Shown one piece after another: positions 1 through 7,029 of a DNA stretch of 24,158 nt. The notes under the pieces were generated by a model. The model did not search any database, was not told where the DNA came from, and was given only the letters and a program-made list of their open reading frames with translations. Location of the stretch: positions 1-24,158 of the forward strand of contig CAYRFQ010000111.1 of the NCBI GenBank assembly GCA_964423615.1. Reading direction: 5' to 3'. Origin of the DNA: CAYRFQ01 sp964423615 (GTDB taxonomy: Bacteria > Planctomycetota > Planctomycetia > Gemmatales > Gemmataceae). How positions within the stretch are numbered: position 1 is the first letter of the stretch; every line of letters begins with the position of its first letter. Both the position numbers and the translations under genes were made by a program.

Positions 1-1016
1 TTCTTTTCCCAACCGAGTTAGGAACCTGGGTCGTTGTTTTGGATGTTTTCGTGGACTTTTTCATGATTTTCGTTTCCCATTGGATCCAACGGACACATCC
101 GAACGTACTAGGAGTGCGTACGTGTAGCTTTCGGGAACCAATTTTGCTTAGGGAAGTGGGAAACAACGTGATGCCCACTTGCTCCGTTCTCTGAAGTTAC
201 GGTGAACCGGGGTTGTGAACAAAAGCCTTGCTGTTGACTTTTCACATCGGTCGTAACGAAACACAAATCTATTTCAGCTCATTCCTTTATCGCAATTTTT
301 ACCGTCCTAAGGGTTGTGCGTATTCCAACGCGATTTCCGTGAAAGCCAATGACCCGCAATCCCGAAGTTGAAGCGGGAGAGTCATAATACAAATAAAGTT
401 GGCTCAGGATTGTTGGAGAGCGACCAAACTCACAGGATGGAGAAGAACGCGTTTTGACTGACGGTCATCGTTATTGGGTCTTGGAAGTTATCATTAACTT
501 ATTCGGAACGACCAAGACTAGATTTTCAGAAACCAGAGAATTCACCTTAAAGGGAAGACGCGGAATTATATCCTATGGTTCGACTGAAAATGAGAAAACC
601 ATTTCTGTCAATTATTTCATGTGAAACCCACGCCAGCGGGGTTGTACAAAGCACAACCGTTCCGAGAGTACCTTACGGTTGTTTGTTGGCTCGTGCCTTT
701 CGTTGAAAAAGACGATCCAATTGCTTCGCGTAACGATCGACCGCCTCGATATTATACGCAGCCGGATTTCGGGTGGTTTCGAAATTCAATCCGGCTTTAA
801 AAAAATCCAGTCAGTAGACGATCGGTCTGTCGTCCGTCGCATAATTGATAGCCTCCTTGCAAACTGGTGGGCTAGAAGATAGTTTATCTTTTTAGAAAGT
901 CTCGCAATAAATGACCAGACACTTGGTCTGATTTAGGAAGTTTTTTGCGATTTCTGCACCCTCCTAACCACAATCAGTTTGCCGGTTTGGAATATCAATA
1001 GGAAAAGGGCCGCTTT
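1..1016. other. Long stretch without a convincing gene
   Basis: About 1 kb with frequent stops in all frames and a lower GC look than the coding regions. The only open frame of note (679-882, +) has no recognisable domain, no good ribosome binding site and sits in AT-rich sequence, so I do not call it. A 9-bp inverted repeat (760-768 with 788-796) lies inside that frame. It is followed by A residues on the + strand, so it is not a standard terminator. The last ~100 bases should hold the promoter and leader of the gene starting at 1017, but I cannot pick a clear -35/-10 pair. Confidence 0.5.
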
Positions 1017-3293
1017 ATGTCACGATCTTTCCTTGCCCTTGCTGTTTGCCTGTTTTACCAAATCGCAATTGTCCAGGCTCAATCGACACAACGCCGTTTG
1101 CGAGAACCAGTTATCACTTCCGAAGATCGAGAACACTGGGCATTTCGCTCCCCTGTTCGATTCCCACTCCCGAAGGTTCGTCAATCTCTTTTCGTCGAAA
1201 CTTCCGTCGATCATTTCCTGCTGTCGCGGTTAGAGGAAGAAGGACTGACATTTTCCCAGCCAACAGATCGGAGCACCTGGCTTCGTCGTGTGACTGTTGA
1301 CCTCATCGGACTCCCGCCAACGCCAAAGGAAATTGACGCCTTTAGGAAAGACGAGTGTCCTGGTGCCTACGAACGTGTTGTCGAGCGTTTGTTGGCTTCT
1401 CCGCATTATGGTGAGCATTGGGCGCTCGGTTGGCTCGATCTTGTGCGTTATGCGGAATCCAATGGCTACGAAACTGACCGTGACCGTCCTCACGCCTGGC
1501 GTTACCGCGATTATGTAATCGACTCATTTAACACAGACAAGCCCTACGATCGCTTCTTGACGGAGCAAATTGCCGGGGACGAACTTGTTGCCAACTGGAG
1601 GGGGTCGGATTCCCTAGAATCGCGACGAAGCCCTCATGATCATTCTAGTTTACTTTTTGCTGCTGGATTCCACCGTTGCGGCCCGGTTCACGTCGTGAGT
1701 GGCAACGTCGATAAGGACGAAATTCGCAATGAAATAATGACCGAGATGACTGACGCCATCGGGTTCACTTTCTTGGGTCTTACGCTCGGGTGTGCTCGAT
1801 GCCATAACCACAAGTTCGATCCGATTTCCCAGGCTGATTATTATCGCCTCCAAGCTTTCTTCGCGAACACTCAGCCGAAGGACATTCCCTTGGCCTCGAA
1901 GCAAGAGACGGCACGATACGAGAAAGCCGTGGCCGCCTTAAACTCCCGAATTCAACCGTTGACACGGCAGGTCACACAACTCGAAAGTCCCATCCGAGAT
2001 CGAATCGCCGCCAAAAAACGGAAGGCTCTCGCCCCTGACTATTTGCAAGCGTTGGAAACCCCGGCTTCGGAAAGGACGTCCAAGCAGAAGCAAATCGCCA
2101 AGGACGCCAAGCGATTAGTCCGAGTTCGATGGGACGAAATTCTCGCTGCAATGACTCCCGAGCAGCGAAAACGCAAGGCGAGCCTCCGAAGTGAAATTCA
2201 CAGCCTTCGCGCGAGCATGCCAAGCCCTCCGACGACGGCTTGGACGGTCGAAAATTCCAGTGACATTCCCGATACGTACCTGCTCCTGCGTGGGAACTGG
2301 AAACGGAAGGTCGGGAAGGTCCAAACGGCGTTTCCTCGGGTCCTGGTTTCGGACCCGAAGTCGCGACCAACCGAACGGCTCACTCGAACGCAGCTGGCCC
2401 GGTGGCTCACGTCTCCCGATCACCCTTTAACGGCCCGCGTGATGGTCAACCGAATCTGGCAACACCACTTTGGACAGGGGATCGTGGCCACGCCCAACGA
2501 CTTCGGCACTCGGGGGGCCAAACCAACGCATCCGCAGTTACTCGACTGGTTAGCGACCGAATTCGTCCGTAGCGGGTGGTCGATCAAGCACATGCACCGG
2601 CTGATGGTGTTGTCACGAGCTTACCAACAACGCAGCCGTGTAAGTAATAAGCGAGCCAAAGGAATCGATCCGGGCAATAAAATGTTGTGGCGAATGAACC
2701 GGCGACGGCTGACGGGAGAAGAAATTCGTGACGGCATTTTGGCTGCCTCCGGGACGCTTACTCGGAAGGTGGGCGGACCGATGGTCCGAGTGCCGCTCGA
2801 GAAGGCCGTTTACGATTTGATCTTCACGGAAGGTGAACCCGATGGCCTCTGGCTGCCCCATCCTGATCCAACCGAACATGCACGACGGAGCATTTATTTA
2901 TTTACTAAACGGAATGTTCGGCTCCCGGTCTTCGAGATGTTCGACCAGCCCGACCGAGTGACCTCCTGTCCGAAACGTTCACGGAGTACGTATGCGCCGC
3001 AAGCCCTTATCCTCATGAATGGACCTCTCGCCCAGGAGCAGAAGCGTCGGCTTGCCCTCAGGTTGGTCCGAGAATGCGGCAACGATCGGGAGGAGCAAAT
3101 CAATCGGTTGTTTTTGTTGGCTTATGGGAGGCGGCCCCGGATGACCGAGGCACGTCTGTGTCTTCGGATGTTGGCGAAGCAAACGCAATTGCTACGACAG
3201 GAAGGCCGCCAGGGAGGAGATCTTTATGTGGAAGCGTTGTCCGACGTTTGTTTAGCGATTTTCAATTCGAACGAGTTTGTCTACGTGCGTTGA
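1017..3293 (+). CDS. DUF1549 / DUF1553 (PSCyt2-PSD1) exported protein
   Basis: A 758-residue protein of a family greatly expanded in Planctomycetes. Its biochemical role is not firmly established. The start ATG follows a GGAAAAGGG ribosome binding site by about 8 bases. Residues 1-22 form a signal peptide ending in QAQ, so export is expected. DUF1549 covers roughly residues 60-290 and contains the family's CARCHNHKFDP motif, with C259, C262 and H263 forming a CxxCH heme-type site. DUF1553 covers roughly 445-730 and includes the motifs ARVMVNRIWQHHFG and PTHPQLLDWLA. The lysine- and arginine-rich middle (about 300-400) looks helical. The N-terminal cytochrome c domain (PSCyt1) found in many relatives is missing. 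The usual DUF1501 partner gene is not next to it: the following gene is unrelated and a strong hairpin lies 30 bases downstream. The family call is secure; the function is not known from sequence. Confidence 0.93.
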   Translation: MSRSFLALAVCLFYQIAIVQAQSTQRRLREPVITSEDREHWAFRSPVRFPLPKVRQSLFVETSVDHFLLSRLEEEGLTFSQPTDRSTWLRRVTVDLIGLPPTPKEIDAFRKDECPGAYERVVERLLASPHYGEHWALGWLDLVRYAESNGYETDRDRPHAWRYRDYVIDSFNTDKPYDRFLTEQIAGDELVANWRGSDSLESRRSPHDHSSLLFAAGFHRCGPVHVVSGNVDKDEIRNEIMTEMTDAIGFTFLGLTLGCARCHNHKFDPISQADYYRLQAFFANTQPKDIPLASKQETARYEKAVAALNSRIQPLTRQVTQLESPIRDRIAAKKRKALAPDYLQALETPASERTSKQKQIAKDAKRLVRVRWDEILAAMTPEQRKRKASLRSEIHSLRASMPSPPTTAWTVENSSDIPDTYLLLRGNWKRKVGKVQTAFPRVLVSDPKSRPTERLTRTQLARWLTSPDHPLTARVMVNRIWQHHFGQGIVATPNDFGTRGAKPTHPQLLDWLATEFVRSGWSIKHMHRLMVLSRAYQQRSRVSNKRAKGIDPGNKMLWRMNRRRLTGEEIRDGILAASGTLTRKVGGPMVRVPLEKAVYDLIFTEGEPDGLWLPHPDPTEHARRSIYLFTKRNVRLPVFEMFDQPDRVTSCPKRSRSTYAPQALILMNGPLAQEQKRRLALRLVRECGNDREEQINRLFLLAYGRRPRMTEARLCLRMLAKQTQLLRQEGRQGGDLYVEALSDVCLAIFNSNEFVYVR

Positions 3294-3323
3294 ACCGGTG
3301 ATTCGCCTTTCTCATGCTGCAAC

Positions 3324-3363
3324 GAAGGGTCTTGCCCTGTTCCTTTGGCGGGCAAGACCCTTC
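3324..3363 (+). terminator. Hairpin terminator after the DUF1549/DUF1553 gene
   Basis: A perfect 14-bp stem (GAAGGGTCTTGCCC at 3324-3337 with its complement at 3350-3363) and a 12-base loop lie 30 bases after the stop codon. There is no long T run afterwards, so efficiency is uncertain, but the size and position fit a transcript end. Confidence 0.7.
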
Positions 3364-3483
3364 CTGCAAGTTCTTCCATGTAACAAGGTCAATCTGGAAA
3401 ACTTTCCATGGATCGCCGGAATTCTGGAAAAACCTCACTACCTCCGCAGCTGCTTGGGGTAAAATAAAGAAGATTCAATTCAA

Positions 3484-3504
3484 TCTTGAGAAAAACGCTC
3501 AAGA
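3484..3504. other. Small hairpin in the leader of the ATP-binding gene
   Basis: A perfect 7-bp stem (TCTTGAG at 3484-3490, CTCAAGA at 3498-3504) with an AAAAACG loop. It lies in the 292-base gap before the gene at 3656, about 150 bases from its start. No promoter could be assigned with confidence in this gap, and the role of the hairpin is unknown. Confidence 0.3.
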
Positions 3505-3655
3505 AAGCTATGCCGATTCGCAGTAACACGGGCGTCGTTGACCCGGGTCTGTTACAATTAACTAAACAACGCAAGGAAGCCGTTGTGTGCCCTCGAAGCT
3601 CCCGTCGGTTTGGGCAAAATACTGAAAATGTATCCTCCGCTGGAGGCCCTGATAA

Positions 3656-4099
3656 ATGCAACCAACCAGTCCACCTTTGACTTTAACGATCCCGAGTGAT
3701 CCACGGATGTTGTCTGTGGCTCGAGCTTTTGTTGAGGCCGCTTGTCAAATAGCCAAGCTCGACAAACCAACCACGCATGCCGTGGTGCTTGCTTCCGGGG
3801 AGGCCTTCAGCAACGTCATTCGCCACGCCCACAGCTCTACGCCCGACGCCCACCTCCAGATCCAGTGTTGGTTGTCTCCCCATTCGATCGAAATCTGCTT
3901 CCACGACCAGGGCGAACCCTTTGACGTTGCATCCGTACCGGAAATGGACCCGACGGAGCTCCGCATCGGTGGTCGTGGCGTTTATCTCATGCGCAAACTC
4001 ATGGATGAATTGAAAAGCCTGCCTCGAGAGCAGGGGGGTAATACGTTGAAAATGGTGAAACGTTTGCAACCTGCCGTAGCAATGCGTGAAGTTGGTTGA
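3656..4099 (+). CDS. RsbW/SpoIIAB-type ATP-binding (HATPase_c_2) protein
   Basis: A 147-residue single-domain GHKL ATPase of the anti-sigma serine kinase type. In known systems such proteins bind a sigma factor or phosphorylate a STAS-domain antagonist in the cytoplasm. The ATP pocket is readable. The N box has E49, N53 and H57 in GEAFSNVIRHAH. The G1 box is D84-Q-G86 in HDQGEPFD. The G2 box is G105-G-R-G108, followed by a VYLMRKLMDE helix. A final GGNTLKMVK strand completes the fold. The length is normal for the family. No STAS protein, PP2C phosphatase or sigma factor gene is adjacent, so its partner cannot be named. The nearest same-strand neighbour is a FlgM-like anti-sigma protein 520 bases downstream. 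A terminator-like hairpin directly after the stop suggests a single-gene transcript. Confidence 0.9.
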   Translation: MQPTSPPLTLTIPSDPRMLSVARAFVEAACQIAKLDKPTTHAVVLASGEAFSNVIRHAHSSTPDAHLQIQCWLSPHSIEICFHDQGEPFDVASVPEMDPTELRIGGRGVYLMRKLMDELKSLPREQGGNTLKMVKRLQPAVAMREVG

Positions 4100-4104
4100 A
4101 AACA

Positions 4105-4124
4105 ATGTCCACAGATGGACATTT
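4105..4124 (+). terminator. Hairpin terminator after the ATP-binding gene
   Basis: Five bases after the stop codon there is a 7-bp perfect stem (ATGTCCA at 4105-4111, TGGACAT at 4116-4122) with a CAGA tetraloop, followed by a short T run. It fits a short intrinsic terminator. Confidence 0.55.
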
Positions 4125-4618
4125 ATGAACACTTTTTGGGTTCTAGACGTTATTTTCAATTGTTTCCTGGATAGCTGTCATTCGTTGCATTTCCGTAAAC
4201 GCCTGTGAATTAATCACTTCAGTATCCAAGGTGGGTGCCCGACGGGTTCAAAGGTGGAAGTTGGATGTTTTCTGACAAAAACCACTCAATCTTTCGCCTC
4301 TGGTCGTCGATACTTTAACTGTCGAAGGTTGAAACACGCAATGGACGGCTTCGACCTTCGAGCTTGTCTGACCCAGACAAGCAGCTTTGTGGTAAAAACC
4401 CATCAAGAACTGGTCGCCTCATCATGTCTAGGTCGTCCAGTGGGTTGATTCCTTGAAACCCGTTCCTGTACAATTGACCTGTGGGTGAATTTGGTTTCGT
4501 CGGGCATCGGTAGGGTGAAAGATCTCTGCCCGGATGCTTGCTGCGAATTGGGCTCGTTAAAGAGTCATCCCGCATTTTTGCAGCCCGTCGGCCTTCACAC
4601 TACGGGGGAGAAAGACCC
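4125..4618. other. Intergenic region with possible structured RNA
   Basis: There is no convincing gene here; an open frame at 4254-4448 lacks a ribosome binding site and any domain. The stretch 4322-4446 has several inverted repeats in a row. TCGAAGGT (4322-4329) pairs with 4354-4361. GCTTGTCTG (4362-4370) pairs with CAGACAAGC (4374-4382). AACCCA (4397-4402) pairs with TGGGTT (4441-4446), with a nested ACTGG/CCAGT pair. This could be a folded leader or small RNA upstream of the FlgM-like gene, but no known family is recognised. Confidence 0.3.
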
Positions 4619-4894
4619 ATGCACATTCATAGCGCAAGTTGCTTGGTAGGTCCGATTTCCGCTTCCCGTGCTTGGTGGCAGCTGGCCAACCTGCAGGATG
4701 TCGCTGCCAGCGATGAGGCCCCTCAGACGCTCGATCCTGAGCAACCAATGAAAGACGTCGAAGGAGCCGGTGAGATTCGTCACGACTTGGTCGATCGGAT
4801 TCGCCGAGAGATTGCTTCTGGGACGTACGACACAGCTGAACGTTGGGACGCGGCTTTGGATCGCCTTTGTGACGAATTGGAAGTTCAAGAGTAG
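4619..4894 (+). CDS. FlgM-like anti-sigma-28 domain protein
   Basis: A 91-residue protein whose C-terminal ~40 residues match the FlgM anti-sigma-28 pattern: IRHDLVDRIRREIASGTYD followed by a helix ending in LDRLCDELE. FlgM binds the flagellar sigma factor FliA. Planctomycetes encode many short proteins with this domain, and not all are tied to flagella. The ATG at 4619 is chosen because a GGGGGAG ribosome binding site lies 6-8 bases upstream; the frame stays open further upstream but without such a site. The N-terminal half (residues 1-50) is low in recognisable features and probably disordered, as in FlgM. No flagellar genes are nearby. A good terminator follows. The domain call is fairly sure; the partner sigma factor is unknown. 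Confidence 0.8.
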   Translation: MHIHSASCLVGPISASRAWWQLANLQDVAASDEAPQTLDPEQPMKDVEGAGEIRHDLVDRIRREIASGTYDTAERWDAALDRLCDELEVQE

Positions 4895-4922
4895 ACCCGA
4901 CCGGCCGACCTTTCTCCTGATT

Positions 4923-4950
4923 CCCGCAAAGGCACGCCCTTTGCGGGTTT
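4923..4950 (+). terminator. Intrinsic terminator after the FlgM-like gene
   Basis: A perfect 10-bp stem (CCCGCAAAGG at 4923-4932, CCTTTGCGGG at 4938-4947) with a 5-base loop is followed by TTT. It lies 28 bases after the stop codon. Confidence 0.75.
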
Positions 4951-5076
4951 GAAGATGACAGCGGTCATGAGCTATCATTTCTGATAGAATGTTTGGGAAG
5001 AATTCCTTCTTCGCAAACTGCTTGGCTCACGAGAGTCAATCGCCCATCCTCTCTGTCTGCCGGAAGGAGCGCCATT

Positions 5077-5568
5077 GTGAACTTGCCAGCCGCAATCGAA
5101 GTATCCCAGACGCCGGAAGAGAAATTCCGAGAATACTTGGCAAGTCGTCCACGCCCGCAACGTTTCACGGAACAACAACGCGACCTGATTCGTTTCATCT
5201 TTAGCCAACACGACCATTTCGACGCGGATCAGTTGGTCGACGAACTCAAGCGAGATGGTCTCCAAATCAGCCGAGCGACGGTCTATCGGACGCTCAACAA
5301 ACTTGTCGATGCTGGGTTGTTGCGGTGCATCGATGTGGGCCACCGAAAAGTTTACGAGCACGACTACGGTTATCCCAAACACGACCACCTGCATTGTGAG
5401 AAGTGCAACAAGATCATTGAATTTCGCGACCCTGCTCTCGACACCATCATCAAAAACGTTGGCCAACACCACAGCTTCCAGGTTAGTGGGCATAGCTTCG
5501 TGATCCGGGGAGTTTGTTCCGAATGCAACCGTGCCCGGTCTGTGAAACGAAAACTCGATTTGGTTTGA
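5077..5568 (+). CDS. Fur-family metal-dependent transcriptional regulator
   Basis: A 163-residue regulator of the Fur/PerR/Zur family, which binds DNA as a metal-loaded dimer and usually represses metal-uptake or oxidative-stress genes. The GTG start at 5077 is preferred because AAGGAG lies 7 bases upstream; an upstream TTG in frame (4993) has no such site. The N-terminal winged helix is clear, with the recognition segment ISRATVYRTLNKLVDAGLL. The dimerisation half has the HDHLHCEKC metal motif. The structural zinc site is C107-xx-C110 with C147-xx-C150, and there are further histidines in QHHSFQVSGH. About 20 extra residues precede the usual Fur start. Which metal or signal it senses cannot be decided from sequence. 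It has its own hairpin downstream and is not clearly in an operon with the phosphorylase gene. Confidence 0.93.
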   Translation: MNLPAAIEVSQTPEEKFREYLASRPRPQRFTEQQRDLIRFIFSQHDHFDADQLVDELKRDGLQISRATVYRTLNKLVDAGLLRCIDVGHRKVYEHDYGYPKHDHLHCEKCNKIIEFRDPALDTIIKNVGQHHSFQVSGHSFVIRGVCSECNRARSVKRKLDLV

Positions 5569-5584
5569 TTCCAGGCTTCACTTT

Positions 5585-5604
5585 CGTTGGACGTCCAACG
5601 TTTT
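5585..5604 (+). terminator. Palindrome / short terminator after the Fur gene
   Basis: A perfect 16-bp palindrome (CGTTGGACGTCCAACG at 5585-5600) is followed by TTTT. It can fold as a 6-bp stem with an ACGT loop and would serve as a weak intrinsic terminator 17 bases after the stop codon. It could instead be a dimer binding site ahead of the next gene. Confidence 0.5.
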
Positions 5605-5649
5605 GGTTGTTGAGGGAGCCGAGTTTTCCGACAAGGTAATCCCAGCGCC

Positions 5650-6444
5650 ATGATGGACGACATTCGCTTTTCCGACCCCTGCCTCCTATTCGCCCTTCCT
5701 CGCGAATCGAAATCCTTTCGTAAGACATTCCGGCCCCAACAAGGTTTCCCGAACGCACCCTGCTGGGCCAAGTTTTGTGGTCCCTCTTGGTTGACCGTTT
5801 TGGTGATGCATGTTGGTGTGGGTAAGGACAGGGCCAAGACGGCCATCGATTGGTTGTTGAGCGGCCCTCAGATGGAGAGCGTTCCGTATCACCCGAAGAC
5901 GATTGTGTTTGCGGGGTATGCAGGGGGACTCACGGCCGACTTAGAGGTCGGTGACGTCATTTTGGCGAACGAAATCATCGACGAACAAGGAGTTGCCTGG
6001 AAAACCACCTGGCCCGGACGGCTCCCGACCGAAGACTGGCACCCACCACTCCATCGTGGTCGTATTCTGACGACCCGCAAGATGATTTCCGACCCGGAAC
6101 AAAAACGCCAACTCGGTCAACAGCACGGAGCCATTGCCGTCGACATGGAAACGTCGGTTCTGGCCCAGCGATGCACAACAAGCGGCGTCCCGTTCGGGTG
6201 CGTGCGAGTGGTCTCGGACGCTGTTGACACGAGGTTGACGCCTGAACTTGTTGACGTCGTTGGTCAAGGAGAAGTTTCGATTGGGAAGCTGCTCAGGTTG
6301 ATGCTTCGACGTCCGAGCGTTGTTGGCTCCCTCATGGGTCTTGCCAGGAGTACCAAGCTGGCAGGCCGACAACTCGGAATGGCCCTGGGGGAGTTGATGA
6401 CGTTGACCCTTCCCTGGTCGAACGAACTGGATCGATCTTCGTAG
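5650..6444 (+). CDS. Nucleoside phosphorylase / MTA-SAH nucleosidase superfamily protein
   Basis: A 264-residue cytoplasmic protein of the PNP_UDP_1 superfamily, whose members cleave the glycosidic bond of nucleosides by phosphorolysis or hydrolysis. Readable motifs are HVGVGKDRA near residue 55, FAGYAGGL and GDVILANEI in the core, AVDMETSVLAQ (the Met-Glu pair that holds the ribose) and VRVVSDAVD, whose first Asp is the usual base-contacting acid. The C-terminal ~45 residues form an extra arginine-rich helical extension beyond the normal core. Some relatives are annotated as hopanoid-associated phosphorylases (HpnG), but no hopanoid gene is nearby, so the substrate is left open. Start choice is between the ATG at 5650 and the next codon, also ATG. 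The gene is probably transcribed on its own. Confidence 0.85.
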   Translation: MMDDIRFSDPCLLFALPRESKSFRKTFRPQQGFPNAPCWAKFCGPSWLTVLVMHVGVGKDRAKTAIDWLLSGPQMESVPYHPKTIVFAGYAGGLTADLEVGDVILANEIIDEQGVAWKTTWPGRLPTEDWHPPLHRGRILTTRKMISDPEQKRQLGQQHGAIAVDMETSVLAQRCTTSGVPFGCVRVVSDAVDTRLTPELVDVVGQGEVSIGKLLRLMLRRPSVVGSLMGLARSTKLAGRQLGMALGELMTLTLPWSNELDRSS

Positions 6445-6522
6445 GTCGTGGTCGGCGTGGCCGTGAGGTCGAGTGTAGGTATCTTGTCCCCGTTTTCACT
6501 ATTGGATGTCTGTAGCCAGTGC

Positions 6523-6565
6523 TCAAAAACCCAACCATTTCTGGGAGGCATGCTGAGGTTTTTGA
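6523..6565 (+). terminator. Possible terminator after the phosphorylase gene
   Basis: A perfect 9-bp inverted repeat (TCAAAAACC at 6523-6531, GGTTTTTGA at 6557-6565) with a 25-base loop lies 79 bases after the stop. The large loop and AT-rich stem make it a weak candidate. Confidence 0.3.
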
Positions 6566-6727
6566 TTATTGAGTATAGACATATCCTATAACAATAACTC
6601 AGCGGTAACTCGAGTGTATTGGTTTCGTAGACACCCTGTCCGACGATGACGGACGATGTGTCCTGCATCGAGCACACCTTGAGCAGGATCACGGAAGGAG
6701 AAGCCCAGTGGTTCGCCGATCAACGAT

Positions 6728-6898
6728 GTGGCGAGTGGTTGGCTCGGCCTGTGGAGCGTGCCAGACGCCTGGGGCCAGGCACTCAAGGGTCACAAAGACG
6801 CGGTCGTCTCAGTGACGTTTAGCCCCGGCGGCAAGACACTCGCCTCGGCCAGTGCGGACACTATCGTCAGACTGTGGGACGTCTTCAAGATCAGGTAA
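6728..6898 (+). pseudogene. WD40-repeat gene remnant (single blade)
   Basis: One frame reads a complete, well-conserved WD40 blade: LKGHKDAVVSVTFSP, then GGKTLASASAD, then TIVRLWDV, followed within four residues by a TAA stop at 6896. Upstream the same frame has a decayed end of the previous blade (WLGLWSV), then loses similarity and meets a stop near 6680. A real WD40 protein needs about seven blades, so this is the 3' end of a lost gene. It could be read from a GTG at 6728 as 56 residues, but no good ribosome binding site supports it. The rest of 6445-6727 shows no gene. Confidence 0.65.
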
Positions 6899-6942
6899 TT
6901 ACTCTGGGATCCCGAAGCCTCTACACAACGAGCTGTCTGTTG

Positions 6943-6995
6943 AACGAGGGTCAACGGCCCGATCGATTGTCGAGCCCAGGCCGTTGACCCTCGTT
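6943..6995. terminator. Strong hairpin, bidirectional terminator
   Basis: A perfect 17-bp stem (AACGAGGGTCAACGGCC at 6943-6959 with its complement at 6979-6995) and a 19-base loop lie between the WD40 remnant (+) and the end of the glucosidase gene (-). It can stop transcription from both sides. It may originally have been the terminator of the lost WD40 gene. Confidence 0.7.
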
Positions 6996-7029
6996 TGATG
7001 GATCACGATTTCGCACACACATTCTCTTC

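Noticed and set aside
760..796. 9-bp inverted repeat as a terminator
   Set aside because: No gene ends nearby, and on the + strand it is followed by A residues rather than T.
679..882. 67-residue open frame in the first kilobase (+)
   Set aside because: No ribosome binding site, no recognisable domain, and it contains an inverted repeat in AT-rich sequence; probably chance.
4254..4448. 64-residue open frame (+) before the FlgM-like gene
   Set aside because: No ribosome binding site or domain, and it covers the region with several inverted repeats.
6586..6786. Minus-strand 66-residue frame opposite the WD40 remnant
   Set aside because: It is antisense to the WD40 blade, whose similarity is clear; it has no domain of its own.
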